Under the pieces are notes generated by a model that made no database searches, was not told where the DNA came from, and worked only from the letters and a program-made list of their open reading frames with translations. DNA of 46,802 nt. Source: Schaalia odontolytica (lineage in GTDB: Bacteria > Actinomycetota > Actinomycetes > Actinomycetales > Actinomycetaceae). The stretch lies in assembly GCF_002847525.1 (NCBI RefSeq), contig NZ_PKKM01000014.1, positions 1 through 46,802 of the forward strand. The letters are read 5' to 3'. Positions 16,440 to 24,379 of the stretch are shown here, piece by piece. The translations under genes and the position numbers were made by a program. Position 1 is the stretch's first letter. Each line of letters opens with the position of its first letter.

Positions 16440-16490
16440 AAGGCTTCGTGTAGTGCCAAACCCCCGGTTGGGGGGCTGGTGGGCCGTTGT
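16403..16490 (+). repeat. Tandem duplication of the R2 tail
   Basis: The last ~36 bases of R2 (gccaaacccccggttgg to gtgggccgttgg) recur at 16454-16490 after a 14-base spacer with a few changes. R1 has only one copy of this block. Confidence 0.75.
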
Positions 16491-16595
16491 TGGAGGGGCG
16501 GGGGTGCGACTTAGCGAGGTACGGGCGGGCCCGATGGGTCTGGTGGGGCGGTGTGGGGCGGATTGTCGTGGACGTGGAGCCGGTCGCCACAAAGC

Positions 16596-16635
16596 CATCC
16601 GGGCAGCCCCGCACGGCGGTGGGACTGCCCGGATG
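16596..16635 (-). terminator. Terminator downstream of alcohol dehydrogenase
   Basis: CATCCGGGCAG and CTGCCCGGATG form an 11-bp perfect stem, extended by CCCC/GGGA. On the minus strand GCTTTGT follows. It lies 55 bases past the stop of the dehydrogenase gene. Confidence 0.65.
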
Positions 16636-16690
16636 ACGGTGCGGCTCAGAACGAGTGAAAACGCGAGGCTGAAGCCGCCGTGCAACCGAA

Positions 16691-17731
16691 TCAGACGGTG
16701 AGCATGACCTTCGTGGCGCGACGCTCGTCCATGGCCGCGTAGCCCTCGGCGGCCTGCTCGAGCGGCAGGACCAGATCAAAGACGGCACCGGGGTTGATCT
16801 CGCTGCGGTAGATCAGGTCGATCATGGTGGGCAGGTACTTGCGCACCGCGGCTGGACCGCCGAACATGTGAACCTGCGCGCCGAACATACGACCCATGTC
16901 GAGGGAAACACCGTGCGGCACACCCACGAAGGATAGGTGGCCGCCCGGGCGCACGCAGCCCAGAGCCTGGTCGAAGGACGCCTCGTTGCCCACGGCCTCC
17001 ACGACGCAGTCGGCACCCAGTCCCCCGGTCATCTCCTTGATGCGGGCGATACCCTTCTCGCCGCGCTCTTCCACGATGTCGGTCGCGCCGAACTGGCGAG
17101 CCAAAGCCTGACGGTCCGCGTGGCGCGACATAGCGATGATGCGAGAAGCGCCCAGCTGCTTGGCGGCGATGATTGCGCCCAGGCCCACGGCCCCGTCACC
17201 CACGACGACGATGGTCTTCCCGGGGGCGGCCCCGGCCTCGTCGGCGGCGAACCAGCCGGTGCCGAGCACATCGGAGGCGGCCAGGAGCGAGGGAATCTGC
17301 TCGGACGTGGGGGTGGCGGGTGTCTTGACGAGCGTGCCGTCAGCGAGGGGCACGCGAGCGTACTCGGCCTGGGTGCCGCCTGCGCGCGTGCCGACGAAAG
17401 GATCTCCTTGGGCGGCGGCGGTCGCGCAGCGCGAGGGGTATCCGGCGCGGCAGATTTCGCATTCACCGCAGGAAATGCAGAAGGAACCGACGACGAAGTC
17501 GCCGGGCTTGACGGTCGCGACCGCGGAGCCTACCTCGGTGACCGTGCCGACGTACTCGTGGCCCATGCGCTGCTCGTGGACGTGCTGGGCGCCACGATAG
17601 GGCCACAGGTCGGAGCCGCAGATGCAGGTGGCCGCCAGCTTGATGATGGCGTCTGTGGGTTCCAGGATGGCCGGCATCGGCATGTCTTCGACGGTGACGT
17701 TGCCGGGCGCGTGCATGATGACGGCGCGCAT
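16691..17731 (-). CDS. Zinc-dependent alcohol dehydrogenase, MDR family
   Basis: 346 aa medium-chain dehydrogenase/reductase. Catalytic zinc ligands are in CICGSDLWPYRG (Cys near residue 38) and GHEYVG. The structural zinc site is CISCGECEICRAGYPSRC, with four spaced Cys. The nucleotide-binding Rossmann loop is VVGDGAVGLGAIIAAKQLGA (around 175-195); SRHADR after the second strand suggests NADP rather than NAD, which is inference. The N-terminus MRAVIMHAPGNVTVEDMPMP is typical for this clade of unspecified substrate. It diverges from moaA. An ACGAGGCCGGGG copy at 17230-17241 encodes ADEAGAAPG just before the Rossmann strand. Confidence 0.88.
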   Translation of the reverse strand: MRAVIMHAPGNVTVEDMPMPAILEPTDAIIKLAATCICGSDLWPYRGAQHVHEQRMGHEYVGTVTEVGSAVATVKPGDFVVGSFCISCGECEICRAGYPSRCATAAAQGDPFVGTRAGGTQAEYARVPLADGTLVKTPATPTSEQIPSLLAASDVLGTGWFAADEAGAAPGKTIVVVGDGAVGLGAIIAAKQLGASRIIAMSRHADRQALARQFGATDIVEERGEKGIARIKEMTGGLGADCVVEAVGNEASFDQALGCVRPGGHLSFVGVPHGVSLDMGRMFGAQVHMFGGPAAVRKYLPTMIDLIYRSEINPGAVFDLVLPLEQAAEGYAAMDERRATKVMLTV

Positions 17732-17827
17732 GATTCTCCTCGTGATTGGTGAATTGGTCGTAGGGCAACGGTAGCGCTCACGTCCAGCTGCTCGTCACTG
17801 CTGGACACTGTCTCCTTTCTCTCAGAG

Positions 17828-17839
17828 ACGAGGCCGGGG
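17828..17839 (+). repeat. Intergenic copy of ACGAGGCCGGGG dodecamer
   Basis: An exact copy, preceded by G and followed by C, in the 176-base divergent promoter region between the alcohol dehydrogenase and moaA. Confidence 0.8.
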
Positions 17840-17896
17840 CCGCGTGTCGCCGTTGGTGCTCGGTTTTTCGAGGGGCGAACACCGGGCAAATCGCGG

Positions 17897-17902
17897 TAGG
17901 GT
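17897..17902 (+). promoter_or_regulatory. Putative -10 box of leaderless moaA
   Basis: TAGGGT lies six bases before the moaA ATG with no Shine-Dalgarno, the arrangement expected of a leaderless actinobacterial transcript. Confidence 0.45.
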
Positions 17903-17908
17903 TGCGCC

Positions 17909-18973
17909 ATGTCAGTCGAGTTCGTTTCCGCCTCTCAGGCGGCAGATGCAGCTGCGTGTGACGCGCCGCTGCGGCTCGTCGACACCTTTGGGCGGGTGGC
18001 CCGCGACCTGCGCGTGTCGCTCACCGACCGCTGCAACCTGCGCTGTTCCTACTGCATGCCCCCCGAAGGCCTGGACTGGCTGCCCACCGAGGAAACCCTG
18101 ACGGACGACGAGGTTGTGCGCCTCGTGCGCGTTGGCGTCGAGCGGCTCGGGATCCGCCAGGTCCGCTTCACCGGCGGGGAACCCCTCCTGCGCCGAGGTC
18201 TCGAGGGGATCATCGAAGCATGCTCCCACCTGCGCACCGACGAGGGAAACCCCCTCGATCTGGCCCTCACGACGAACGCGCTCGGCCTGGCCAAGCGCGC
18301 CCAGGGCCTGAAGGACGCTGGCCTGAACCGCGTCAACATTTCGCTTGATTCTCTGGACCCCGAGCACTTCGCGGCGATCACCCGCCGCGACCGCCTCGGC
18401 GACGTCCTGGAGGGCATCGAGGCCGCCGCCCGCGCGGGCCTGAGCCCGATCAAGGTCAACGCCCTCGTGCTGCGCGGCATGAACGAGGCCGACCTGCCCG
18501 ACCTGGTCGACTACTGCCTGGACCGGGGCATCGAGCTGCGCGTCATCGAGCAGATGCCGATCGGCCCGCCGGACACGTGGGACCGCCAAAACATCATGAC
18601 GGCCGACGAGATCCTGCACATCATGAGCACCCGCCACACGCTGACCCCCGCGCCCCGCGAGGATCCGCACTCGCCGGCGGGGCGCTGGATTGTGGACGGT
18701 GACCCGACGAAGCGCCTCGGAGTTATCGCCTCCGTGTCCGACCCCTTCTGCAGCGCGTGCGACCGCACCCGCCTGACCTCGGACGGCATGGTGCGTTCGT
18801 GCCTGTTCTCCACCGAGGAGACCTCGCTGCGCGACCTGCTGCGCGGCGGCGGGGACGACGCACAGATCGCCGCCCGATGGGCCGACGCGATGTGGGCCAA
18901 GCCGGCCGCGCACGGGCTCAATATCGACACCTTTGCTCGCGCGTCGCGCACCATGAGCCGTATTGGCGGGTAA
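17909..18973 (+). CDS. moaA: GTP 3',8-cyclase
   Basis: 354 aa radical SAM enzyme that makes 3',8-cyclo-H2GTP, the first step of molybdenum cofactor synthesis. The N-terminal cluster motif RCNLRCSYC holds Cys42, Cys46 and Cys49. FTGGEPLLR is the GGEP SAM-binding motif. The C-terminal substrate cluster is FCSACDRTRLTSDG...RSC. The protein ends in Gly-Gly (SRIGG), which in MoaA is required for activity. The product feeds MoaC (13063-13545). The gene stands alone between the alcohol dehydrogenase and the nar operon. Note an atypical 20-residue N-terminal extension before LRLVDTFGRVARDLRVSLT. Confidence 0.96.
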   Translation: MSVEFVSASQAADAAACDAPLRLVDTFGRVARDLRVSLTDRCNLRCSYCMPPEGLDWLPTEETLTDDEVVRLVRVGVERLGIRQVRFTGGEPLLRRGLEGIIEACSHLRTDEGNPLDLALTTNALGLAKRAQGLKDAGLNRVNISLDSLDPEHFAAITRRDRLGDVLEGIEAAARAGLSPIKVNALVLRGMNEADLPDLVDYCLDRGIELRVIEQMPIGPPDTWDRQNIMTADEILHIMSTRHTLTPAPREDPHSPAGRWIVDGDPTKRLGVIASVSDPFCSACDRTRLTSDGMVRSCLFSTEETSLRDLLRGGGDDAQIAARWADAMWAKPAAHGLNIDTFARASRTMSRIGG

Positions 18974-19021
18974 CCTCCCACTAATTTCGTGATGCCGATG
19001 TTTTCTAACAGCGGTTAATTG

Positions 19022-19108
19022 CTTGTGTGTCCTCGGGAGGGACGTTCGTGGCGAAAGAACTTTTCCTAGTGTTCACAAGGGTGATGCACGTCCCAATGCG
19101 TTCTTGTG
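19022..19108 (+). promoter_or_regulatory. CTTGTG/CACAAG sites upstream of narK
   Basis: Three copies of one hexamer in alternating orientation: CTTGTG 19022-19027, CACAAG 19074-19079 and CTTGTG 19103-19108, in the AT-richer region before narK. The last two form an inverted repeat spaced by 23 bases. They could be regulator half-sites, but no known FNR/CRP or NarL consensus is clearly matched. Confidence 0.35.
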
Positions 19109-19196
19109 GGTTATGTCATTTCAATTGGTAGCCTCCGTGTTAAAGAATGTCCGGCGCACGCCCGCGCCCGGACTCCCTTCAGACCCGAGGAGAGCC

Positions 19197-20540
19197 ATGA
19201 GCGCGACCGAACCTGCGGCCAAGAAGAGCCGCTACCTGCTCACTGACTGGAACCCCAACGACGAATCCAAGTGGGACTCGAAGCTCGCGTGGCGCACGCT
19301 GTGGATCACGACCTACTCGCTGATCCTGGCCTTCTGCGTGTGGTTCCTGCCCAGCGCGATCGCGCCCAAGCTGACGCTTCTCGGCTTCAACCTGGATAAG
19401 TCTCAGCTCTACTGGCTGACCGCCCTTCCGGGTCTGGCCGCCGGCATCCTGCGCCTCATCTACATGTTCCTGCCCCCGCTCATCGGCACACGCAAGCTCG
19501 TGGGCATCACCTCCCTGCTGTGCATCATTCCGATGCTCGGCTGGTTCTTCGCGGTCCAGGACAACACGACCCCCTACTGGGTCCTGCTGACCCTGGCATT
19601 CATGTGTGGAATCGGCGGCGGCGCGTTCTCCGGCTACATGCCCTCCACCGGCTACTTCTTCCCCAAGCGCCTCGCCGGTACGGCCCTCGGCCTGCAGGGC
19701 GGCATCGGTAACCTCGGCATGTCCGTCATTCTGCTTGTTGGTCCTGTGTTGATGGGCTTTGGTCTTTTCGGTCTGACCTGGCTGGCGCCCCAGCAGCAGG
19801 TCGCCGGCGACCACGTCGGTGAGAGCATCTGGGTCTACAACGCAGCGATCTTCTTCGTTCCGTGGTGCATCCTCGCGGCGATCCTCGCCTTCATCTGGCT
19901 GCGTGACGTGCCCGTCAAGGCCAACCTCAAGCAGCAGCTGGACATCTTCTCCAACCCCAACACCTGGTACATGACCATCCTCTACGTCATGACCTTCGGT
20001 CTGTTCTCCGGCTTCTCCGCCGTCTTCGCCCTCCTGATCAACAACCAGTTCGGTGACCAGTCGGCCCTCAACCTGGGCGTCAAGGGCGCGACCTACGCCT
20101 TCCTCGGCCCCCTCATCGGCTCGCTCATCCGCATGTCCTGGGGTATCTTCTGCGATCGCATGGGCGGCGCCATCTGGACCTTCATCTCCGCCGTTGGCAT
20201 GGCGGTCACCATGGGCGGCATCGCCTGGGTCCTGACGAACCCCACCGGCATGACGGACTTCCACATCTTCCTGGGCCTCATGCTCGCCATGTTCCTGTTC
20301 TCCGGCTTCGGTAACGCCGGTACCTTCAAGCAGATGCCGATGATTATGCCGGCCCGCCAGGCCGGCGGCGCCATCGGCTTCACCGCGGCGATCGCGTCGC
20401 TCGGCCCCTTCCTGGTCGGCGTCGCCCTCTCCGCCATCAGCGCCCCGGTCTTCTTCGCGGGCTGCGCCATCTTCTGCGCCCTGTGCGCGGTCCTGTGCTG
20501 GATCATGTACGCGCGCAAGAACGCCCCGTTCCCCGGCTGA
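19197..20540 (+). CDS. narK: Nitrate/nitrite transporter
   Basis: 447 aa, twelve-helix major facilitator of the NNP family that moves nitrate in and/or nitrite out across the membrane. Both nitrate signature stretches are visible: CGIGGGAFSGYMPSTGYFFP in helix 5 and FSGFGNAGTFKQMPMIMP in helix 11. ATG 19197 follows GAGGAGAG; an in-frame start further upstream would add ~58 residues across the likely promoter. The start MSATEPAAKKSRYLLTDWNP precedes the WDSKLAWRTLWITTYSLI helix. It lies 68 bases before narG in one probable narKGHJI operon, supplying substrate to the cytoplasmic-facing reductase. Confidence 0.95.
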   Translation: MSATEPAAKKSRYLLTDWNPNDESKWDSKLAWRTLWITTYSLILAFCVWFLPSAIAPKLTLLGFNLDKSQLYWLTALPGLAAGILRLIYMFLPPLIGTRKLVGITSLLCIIPMLGWFFAVQDNTTPYWVLLTLAFMCGIGGGAFSGYMPSTGYFFPKRLAGTALGLQGGIGNLGMSVILLVGPVLMGFGLFGLTWLAPQQQVAGDHVGESIWVYNAAIFFVPWCILAAILAFIWLRDVPVKANLKQQLDIFSNPNTWYMTILYVMTFGLFSGFSAVFALLINNQFGDQSALNLGVKGATYAFLGPLIGSLIRMSWGIFCDRMGGAIWTFISAVGMAVTMGGIAWVLTNPTGMTDFHIFLGLMLAMFLFSGFGNAGTFKQMPMIMPARQAGGAIGFTAAIASLGPFLVGVALSAISAPVFFAGCAIFCALCAVLCWIMYARKNAPFPG

Positions 20541-20608
20541 TCCACCCGGCACTGCGTGGTGCCGACGGACCTGCCACTGCCTCGTCAATCGACTCTTAGG
20601 AGCACCCC

Positions 20609-23600
20609 ATGACGAATCTCGAATCCGATATGACCTTCCCGACCTACGGCGGTGAGGTCAAGCCCGCGACCGGCGCGACCCTGTTTGCGCTCGGCTCGTG
20701 GCTGCGTCGCGGCAAGGCATCCGCCGACGCGCGCCAGCTCTTCCTTGAGGGCGGCCGCGACGGCGACTCCTTCTACCGCGACCGCTGGAGCTACGACAAG
20801 ATCGTGCGCTCCACCCATGGCGTGAACTGCACGGGCTCGTGCTCGTGGAAGATCTTCGTCAAGGACGGCGTCATCACCTGGGAAACCCAGCAGACTGACT
20901 ACCCGTCAACCGGCGCGGACATGCCCGAGTACGAGCCCCGCGGCTGCCCGCGTGGCGCGGCGTTCTCGTGGTACGAATACTCGCCGACCCGTATCAAGTA
21001 CCCCTACGTGCGCGGCGTCCTGCTCGACATGTTCCGCGAGGCCAAGAAGCGCCTCGGGGATCCCGTCCACGCGTGGGCCGCGGTCGTCGAGGACCCGGAG
21101 AAGGCTCGCGCCTACAAGTCGCAGCGTGGCCGCGGCGGCATGGTCCGCGTGTCGTGGGAAGAGGCGATGGAGATCGTCGCCGCCGCCTACGTGCACACGA
21201 TCAAGCAGTACGGCCCCGACCGCATCGCCGGCTTCTCGGTCATCCCCGCCATGTCGATGATCTCCTACGGTGCGGGCTCCCGCTTCCACGAGCTCATCGG
21301 CGCCACGATGCTGTCCTTCTACGACTGGTACGCGGACCTGCCTCCAGCCTCGCCTCAGGTGTTCGGCGACCAGACCGACGTGCCCGAGGCCGGCGACTGG
21401 TTCAACTCGCAGTACCTCATCATGTGGGGCACGAACCTGCCGCTGACCCGTACCCCCGACGCTCACTTCATGGCCGAGGCCCGCTACCACGGCCAGAAGG
21501 TCATCGTCGTGTCCCCGGACTTCGCGGACAACACGAAGTTCGCGGACGACTGGTTGCGCGTCCAGCCCGGCACGGACGGCGCCCTGGCGCAGGCCATGGG
21601 TCACGTCATCCTCAAGGAATTCCACGTCGGCAAGCGCGAGCCCATGTTCCTCGATTACATGAAGCGCTACACCGACGCCCCGTTCCTGGTGGAGATCAAC
21701 GAGGTCGGCGAGGGCGCCCACGAGGGCATCGCCCCGACGACCCTGGTCCCCGGCAAGTTCCTGACGGCCGCCAAGATGCCCGCAGGCACGACCGAGCGCA
21801 CCGAGAACAACCAGTTCCGTTCCCTCGTCATCGAGGCCGACGGCACGGTCAAGGACCCGGGCGGCACGCTCGCCGATCGCTTCGGCGAGGAGGGCGCCGG
21901 CCACTGGAACCTCAACCTGGATGGCGTCGAGCCCGTCATGTCCATCATGGACACGGACGAGTGGGAAGCCGCCCTGATCGCCCTGCCGCGCTTCGACCTG
22001 CCCGCGGCCCCCGGCCAGGCTTCGGTCGGCGGCGGCTACGTGAAGCGTGGCGTGCCCGCGCGCCGCGTCAACGGCCGCCTCGTGACGACCGTGTTCGACA
22101 TCCTGCTCGCCCAGTACGCCGTCGAGCGTGAGGGCCTGCCGGGCCAGTGGCCCACCGATTACATGGACGCCTCCACGCCGGGTACCCCTGCGTGGCAGGA
22201 GGAGTTCACGTCGGTTCCCGCCGCCGCAGCCATCAAGATCGGCCGCGAGTTCGCGCAGAACGCGGTTGAGACGCAGGGCCGTTCCATGATCCTCATGGGC
22301 GCCGGCACGAACCACTACTACCACTCCGACGAGATGTACCGTACGTTCCTGGCGCTCACGGAAATGTGTGGCACCCAGGGCCGCAACGGCGGCGGCTGGG
22401 CCCACTACGTGGGTCAGGAGAAGGTCCGCCCGATCATGGGTTGGGGCTCCTTCACCTTCGCCCTGGACTGGGCACGCCCGCCGCGCCAGATGATCTCCAC
22501 CGGCTGGTACTACATGACCACCGACCAGTGGCGCTACGACGGGGCCCCGGCCTCGGCTATGGCGAACCCGATCAAGTCCTCGCACCTGGACGGCAAGCAG
22601 CTGGTCGACACGCTCGTCGAGTCGGTTCAGCGCGGCTGGATGCCCTGCTACCCGACGTTCTCCAAGGGCTCGACCCAGCTGGGTCGCGAGGCCGCCGAGG
22701 CCGGCATGGCCCCCGCGGAATACGTGTCCCAGGAGCTGCGTGAGGGCCGCCTGCAGTTCGCGATCGAGGACCCGGACGCCCACCACAACGTCCCGAAGAT
22801 CCTCGCGAACTGGCGTACGAACCTGCTCGGCTCGTCCGCGAAGGGCACAGAGTTCTTCCTGCGTCACATGCTGGGTACCGGCAACGAGGTCAACGCGCAG
22901 GAGCTGGAAGAGGGCAACCGCCCCGCGTCCGTCAACTGGCGTGAGGCTCACCCCGGCAAGCTCGACCTCATGTGGGTCGCGGACTTCCGTAACACCTCGA
23001 CGACGCTGCACTCCGACGTCGTGCTGCCCGCCGCCACGTGGTACGAGAAGCACGACCTGTCCTCCACGGACATGCACCCCTTCATGCACTGCTTCGACGA
23101 GGCCGTGAACCCGCCGTGGGAGGCGCGCACCGACTTTGAGGTGTTCCAGACCCTGGCTCGCCTCGTCGGCCGCATGGCCCCCGGCCACCTGGACATCCAG
23201 ACGGACGTCGTCGCCGTCCCGCTGGGGCACGACTCCCCGGACGCCATGACCATGGCGGATGGCGTCGTCCCCGAGCAGACGTGGACGCCCGGCAAGACCA
23301 TGCCGAAGCTGGTCCCGATCGAGCGCGACTACAGGCAGGTCGGATACAAGTTCGACCGCATGGGACCGCTCCTGCCCAAGGCCGGCCTGGCCTCGAAGGG
23401 CGTGGCGTACAACGTGCAGGAGGCGTACGAGCAGCTCGGCGACCTCAACGGCCGCGCCCCCATGGACGGCAACGCCGGCGAGGGCATGCCGCTGTGCGAC
23501 ACCGCCATCAAGGCGGCGAACATGGCGCTGCGCTTCTCGGGCACCACGAACGGCTCGCTGGCCGTTCAGGGCTTCCGCACGCTGGAAAAGCGCGTCGGCA

Positions 23601-24379
23601 ACGAGATGGCGTTCCTGGCCGAAGGTGACGAAGAAAAGAAGATCACCTACCAGGACACCGTCCTGCAGCCGCGCAGCGTCATCACCAGCCCCGAGTGGTC
23701 GGGCTCCGAGCACGGCGGTCGCCGCTACAGCGCCTTCGTGCAGAACGTCGAGTGCCGCAAGCCGTGGCACACGCTGACGGGCCGCCCGCAGTTCTACGTC
23801 GACCACGACTGGATGATGGACATGGGCGAGTCCCTGCCGATCTTCCGTCCCCCGCTCGACCTGGCGCACATCTACGGTGAGCGCCCCGTCGGCGACCACC
23901 GTCCCGGTCAGCCGGGTCAGGCCGAGGTCGCGGTGCGCTACCTGACGATCCACAACAAGTGGGCCATCCACTCCCAGTACTACGACAACCCGTACATGCT
24001 GACGCTGGGTCGTGGTGGCCAGACGGTGTGGATGAGCCCGCAGGACGCCGAGAAGATCGGCGTGCGCGACAACGAGTGGATCGAGGCGAAGAACCGTAAC
24101 GGCACCGTGTCGGCTCGCGCCGTTGTCTCCCACCGCATCCCGGAGGGCACGGTGTTCATGCACCACGCCCAGGATCGCCAGATCAACACCCCGCTGAACG
24201 AGGAGTCCGGCAAGCGCGGCGGTACGCACAACTCGCTGACCCGAATCTTCATTAAGCCGAGCCACCTGGCCGGCGGATACGCGCAGTTCGCCTACGCGTT
24301 CAACTACTACGGTCCCACCGGCAATAACCGCGACGAGGTCACGGTTATCCGCCGCCGCTCCCAGGAGGTGCAGTTCTGA
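20609..24379 (+). CDS. narG: Respiratory nitrate reductase alpha subunit
   Basis: 1256 aa (E. coli NarG is 1247). Reduces nitrate to nitrite at the Mo-bisMGD centre, on the cytoplasmic side. The FS0 [4Fe-4S] ligands His70, Cys74, Cys78 (HGVNCTGSC) and Cys113 (RGCPRG) are present. The molybdenum ligand lies in YDWYADLPPASP (Asp near 243), which separates NarG from Cys-liganded Nap enzymes. TNLPLTRTPDAH and GRPQFYVDHDWM are bisMGD-binding stretches. WLRRGK near residue 31 may be the vestigial twin-Arg motif described for NarG. AGGAGC precedes ATG 20609. narH starts on the last base of its stop codon. Codon bias is strong, implying high expression. Confidence 0.98.
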   Translation: MTNLESDMTFPTYGGEVKPATGATLFALGSWLRRGKASADARQLFLEGGRDGDSFYRDRWSYDKIVRSTHGVNCTGSCSWKIFVKDGVITWETQQTDYPSTGADMPEYEPRGCPRGAAFSWYEYSPTRIKYPYVRGVLLDMFREAKKRLGDPVHAWAAVVEDPEKARAYKSQRGRGGMVRVSWEEAMEIVAAAYVHTIKQYGPDRIAGFSVIPAMSMISYGAGSRFHELIGATMLSFYDWYADLPPASPQVFGDQTDVPEAGDWFNSQYLIMWGTNLPLTRTPDAHFMAEARYHGQKVIVVSPDFADNTKFADDWLRVQPGTDGALAQAMGHVILKEFHVGKREPMFLDYMKRYTDAPFLVEINEVGEGAHEGIAPTTLVPGKFLTAAKMPAGTTERTENNQFRSLVIEADGTVKDPGGTLADRFGEEGAGHWNLNLDGVEPVMSIMDTDEWEAALIALPRFDLPAAPGQASVGGGYVKRGVPARRVNGRLVTTVFDILLAQYAVEREGLPGQWPTDYMDASTPGTPAWQEEFTSVPAAAAIKIGREFAQNAVETQGRSMILMGAGTNHYYHSDEMYRTFLALTEMCGTQGRNGGGWAHYVGQEKVRPIMGWGSFTFALDWARPPRQMISTGWYYMTTDQWRYDGAPASAMANPIKSSHLDGKQLVDTLVESVQRGWMPCYPTFSKGSTQLGREAAEAGMAPAEYVSQELREGRLQFAIEDPDAHHNVPKILANWRTNLLGSSAKGTEFFLRHMLGTGNEVNAQELEEGNRPASVNWREAHPGKLDLMWVADFRNTSTTLHSDVVLPAATWYEKHDLSSTDMHPFMHCFDEAVNPPWEARTDFEVFQTLARLVGRMAPGHLDIQTDVVAVPLGHDSPDAMTMADGVVPEQTWTPGKTMPKLVPIERDYRQVGYKFDRMGPLLPKAGLASKGVAYNVQEAYEQLGDLNGRAPMDGNAGEGMPLCDTAIKAANMALRFSGTTNGSLAVQGFRTLEKRVGNEMAFLAEGDEEKKITYQDTVLQPRSVITSPEWSGSEHGGRRYSAFVQNVECRKPWHTLTGRPQFYVDHDWMMDMGESLPIFRPPLDLAHIYGERPVGDHRPGQPGQAEVAVRYLTIHNKWAIHSQYYDNPYMLTLGRGGQTVWMSPQDAEKIGVRDNEWIEAKNRNGTVSARAVVSHRIPEGTVFMHHAQDRQINTPLNEESGKRGGTHNSLTRIFIKPSHLAGGYAQFAYAFNYYGPTGNNRDEVTVIRRRSQEVQF

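Noticed and set aside
17732..17908. Molybdenum cofactor riboswitch before moaA
   Set aside because: The space is short, no multi-stem structure is evident, and a leaderless start seems likely.
20906..24265. 1119-codon open frame antisense to narG
   Set aside because: It mirrors narG codon bias (high third-position GC leaves the antisense frame open), has no recognisable domains and no start signals. Similar long antisense frames over narK, narH and the activase were dropped for the same reason.
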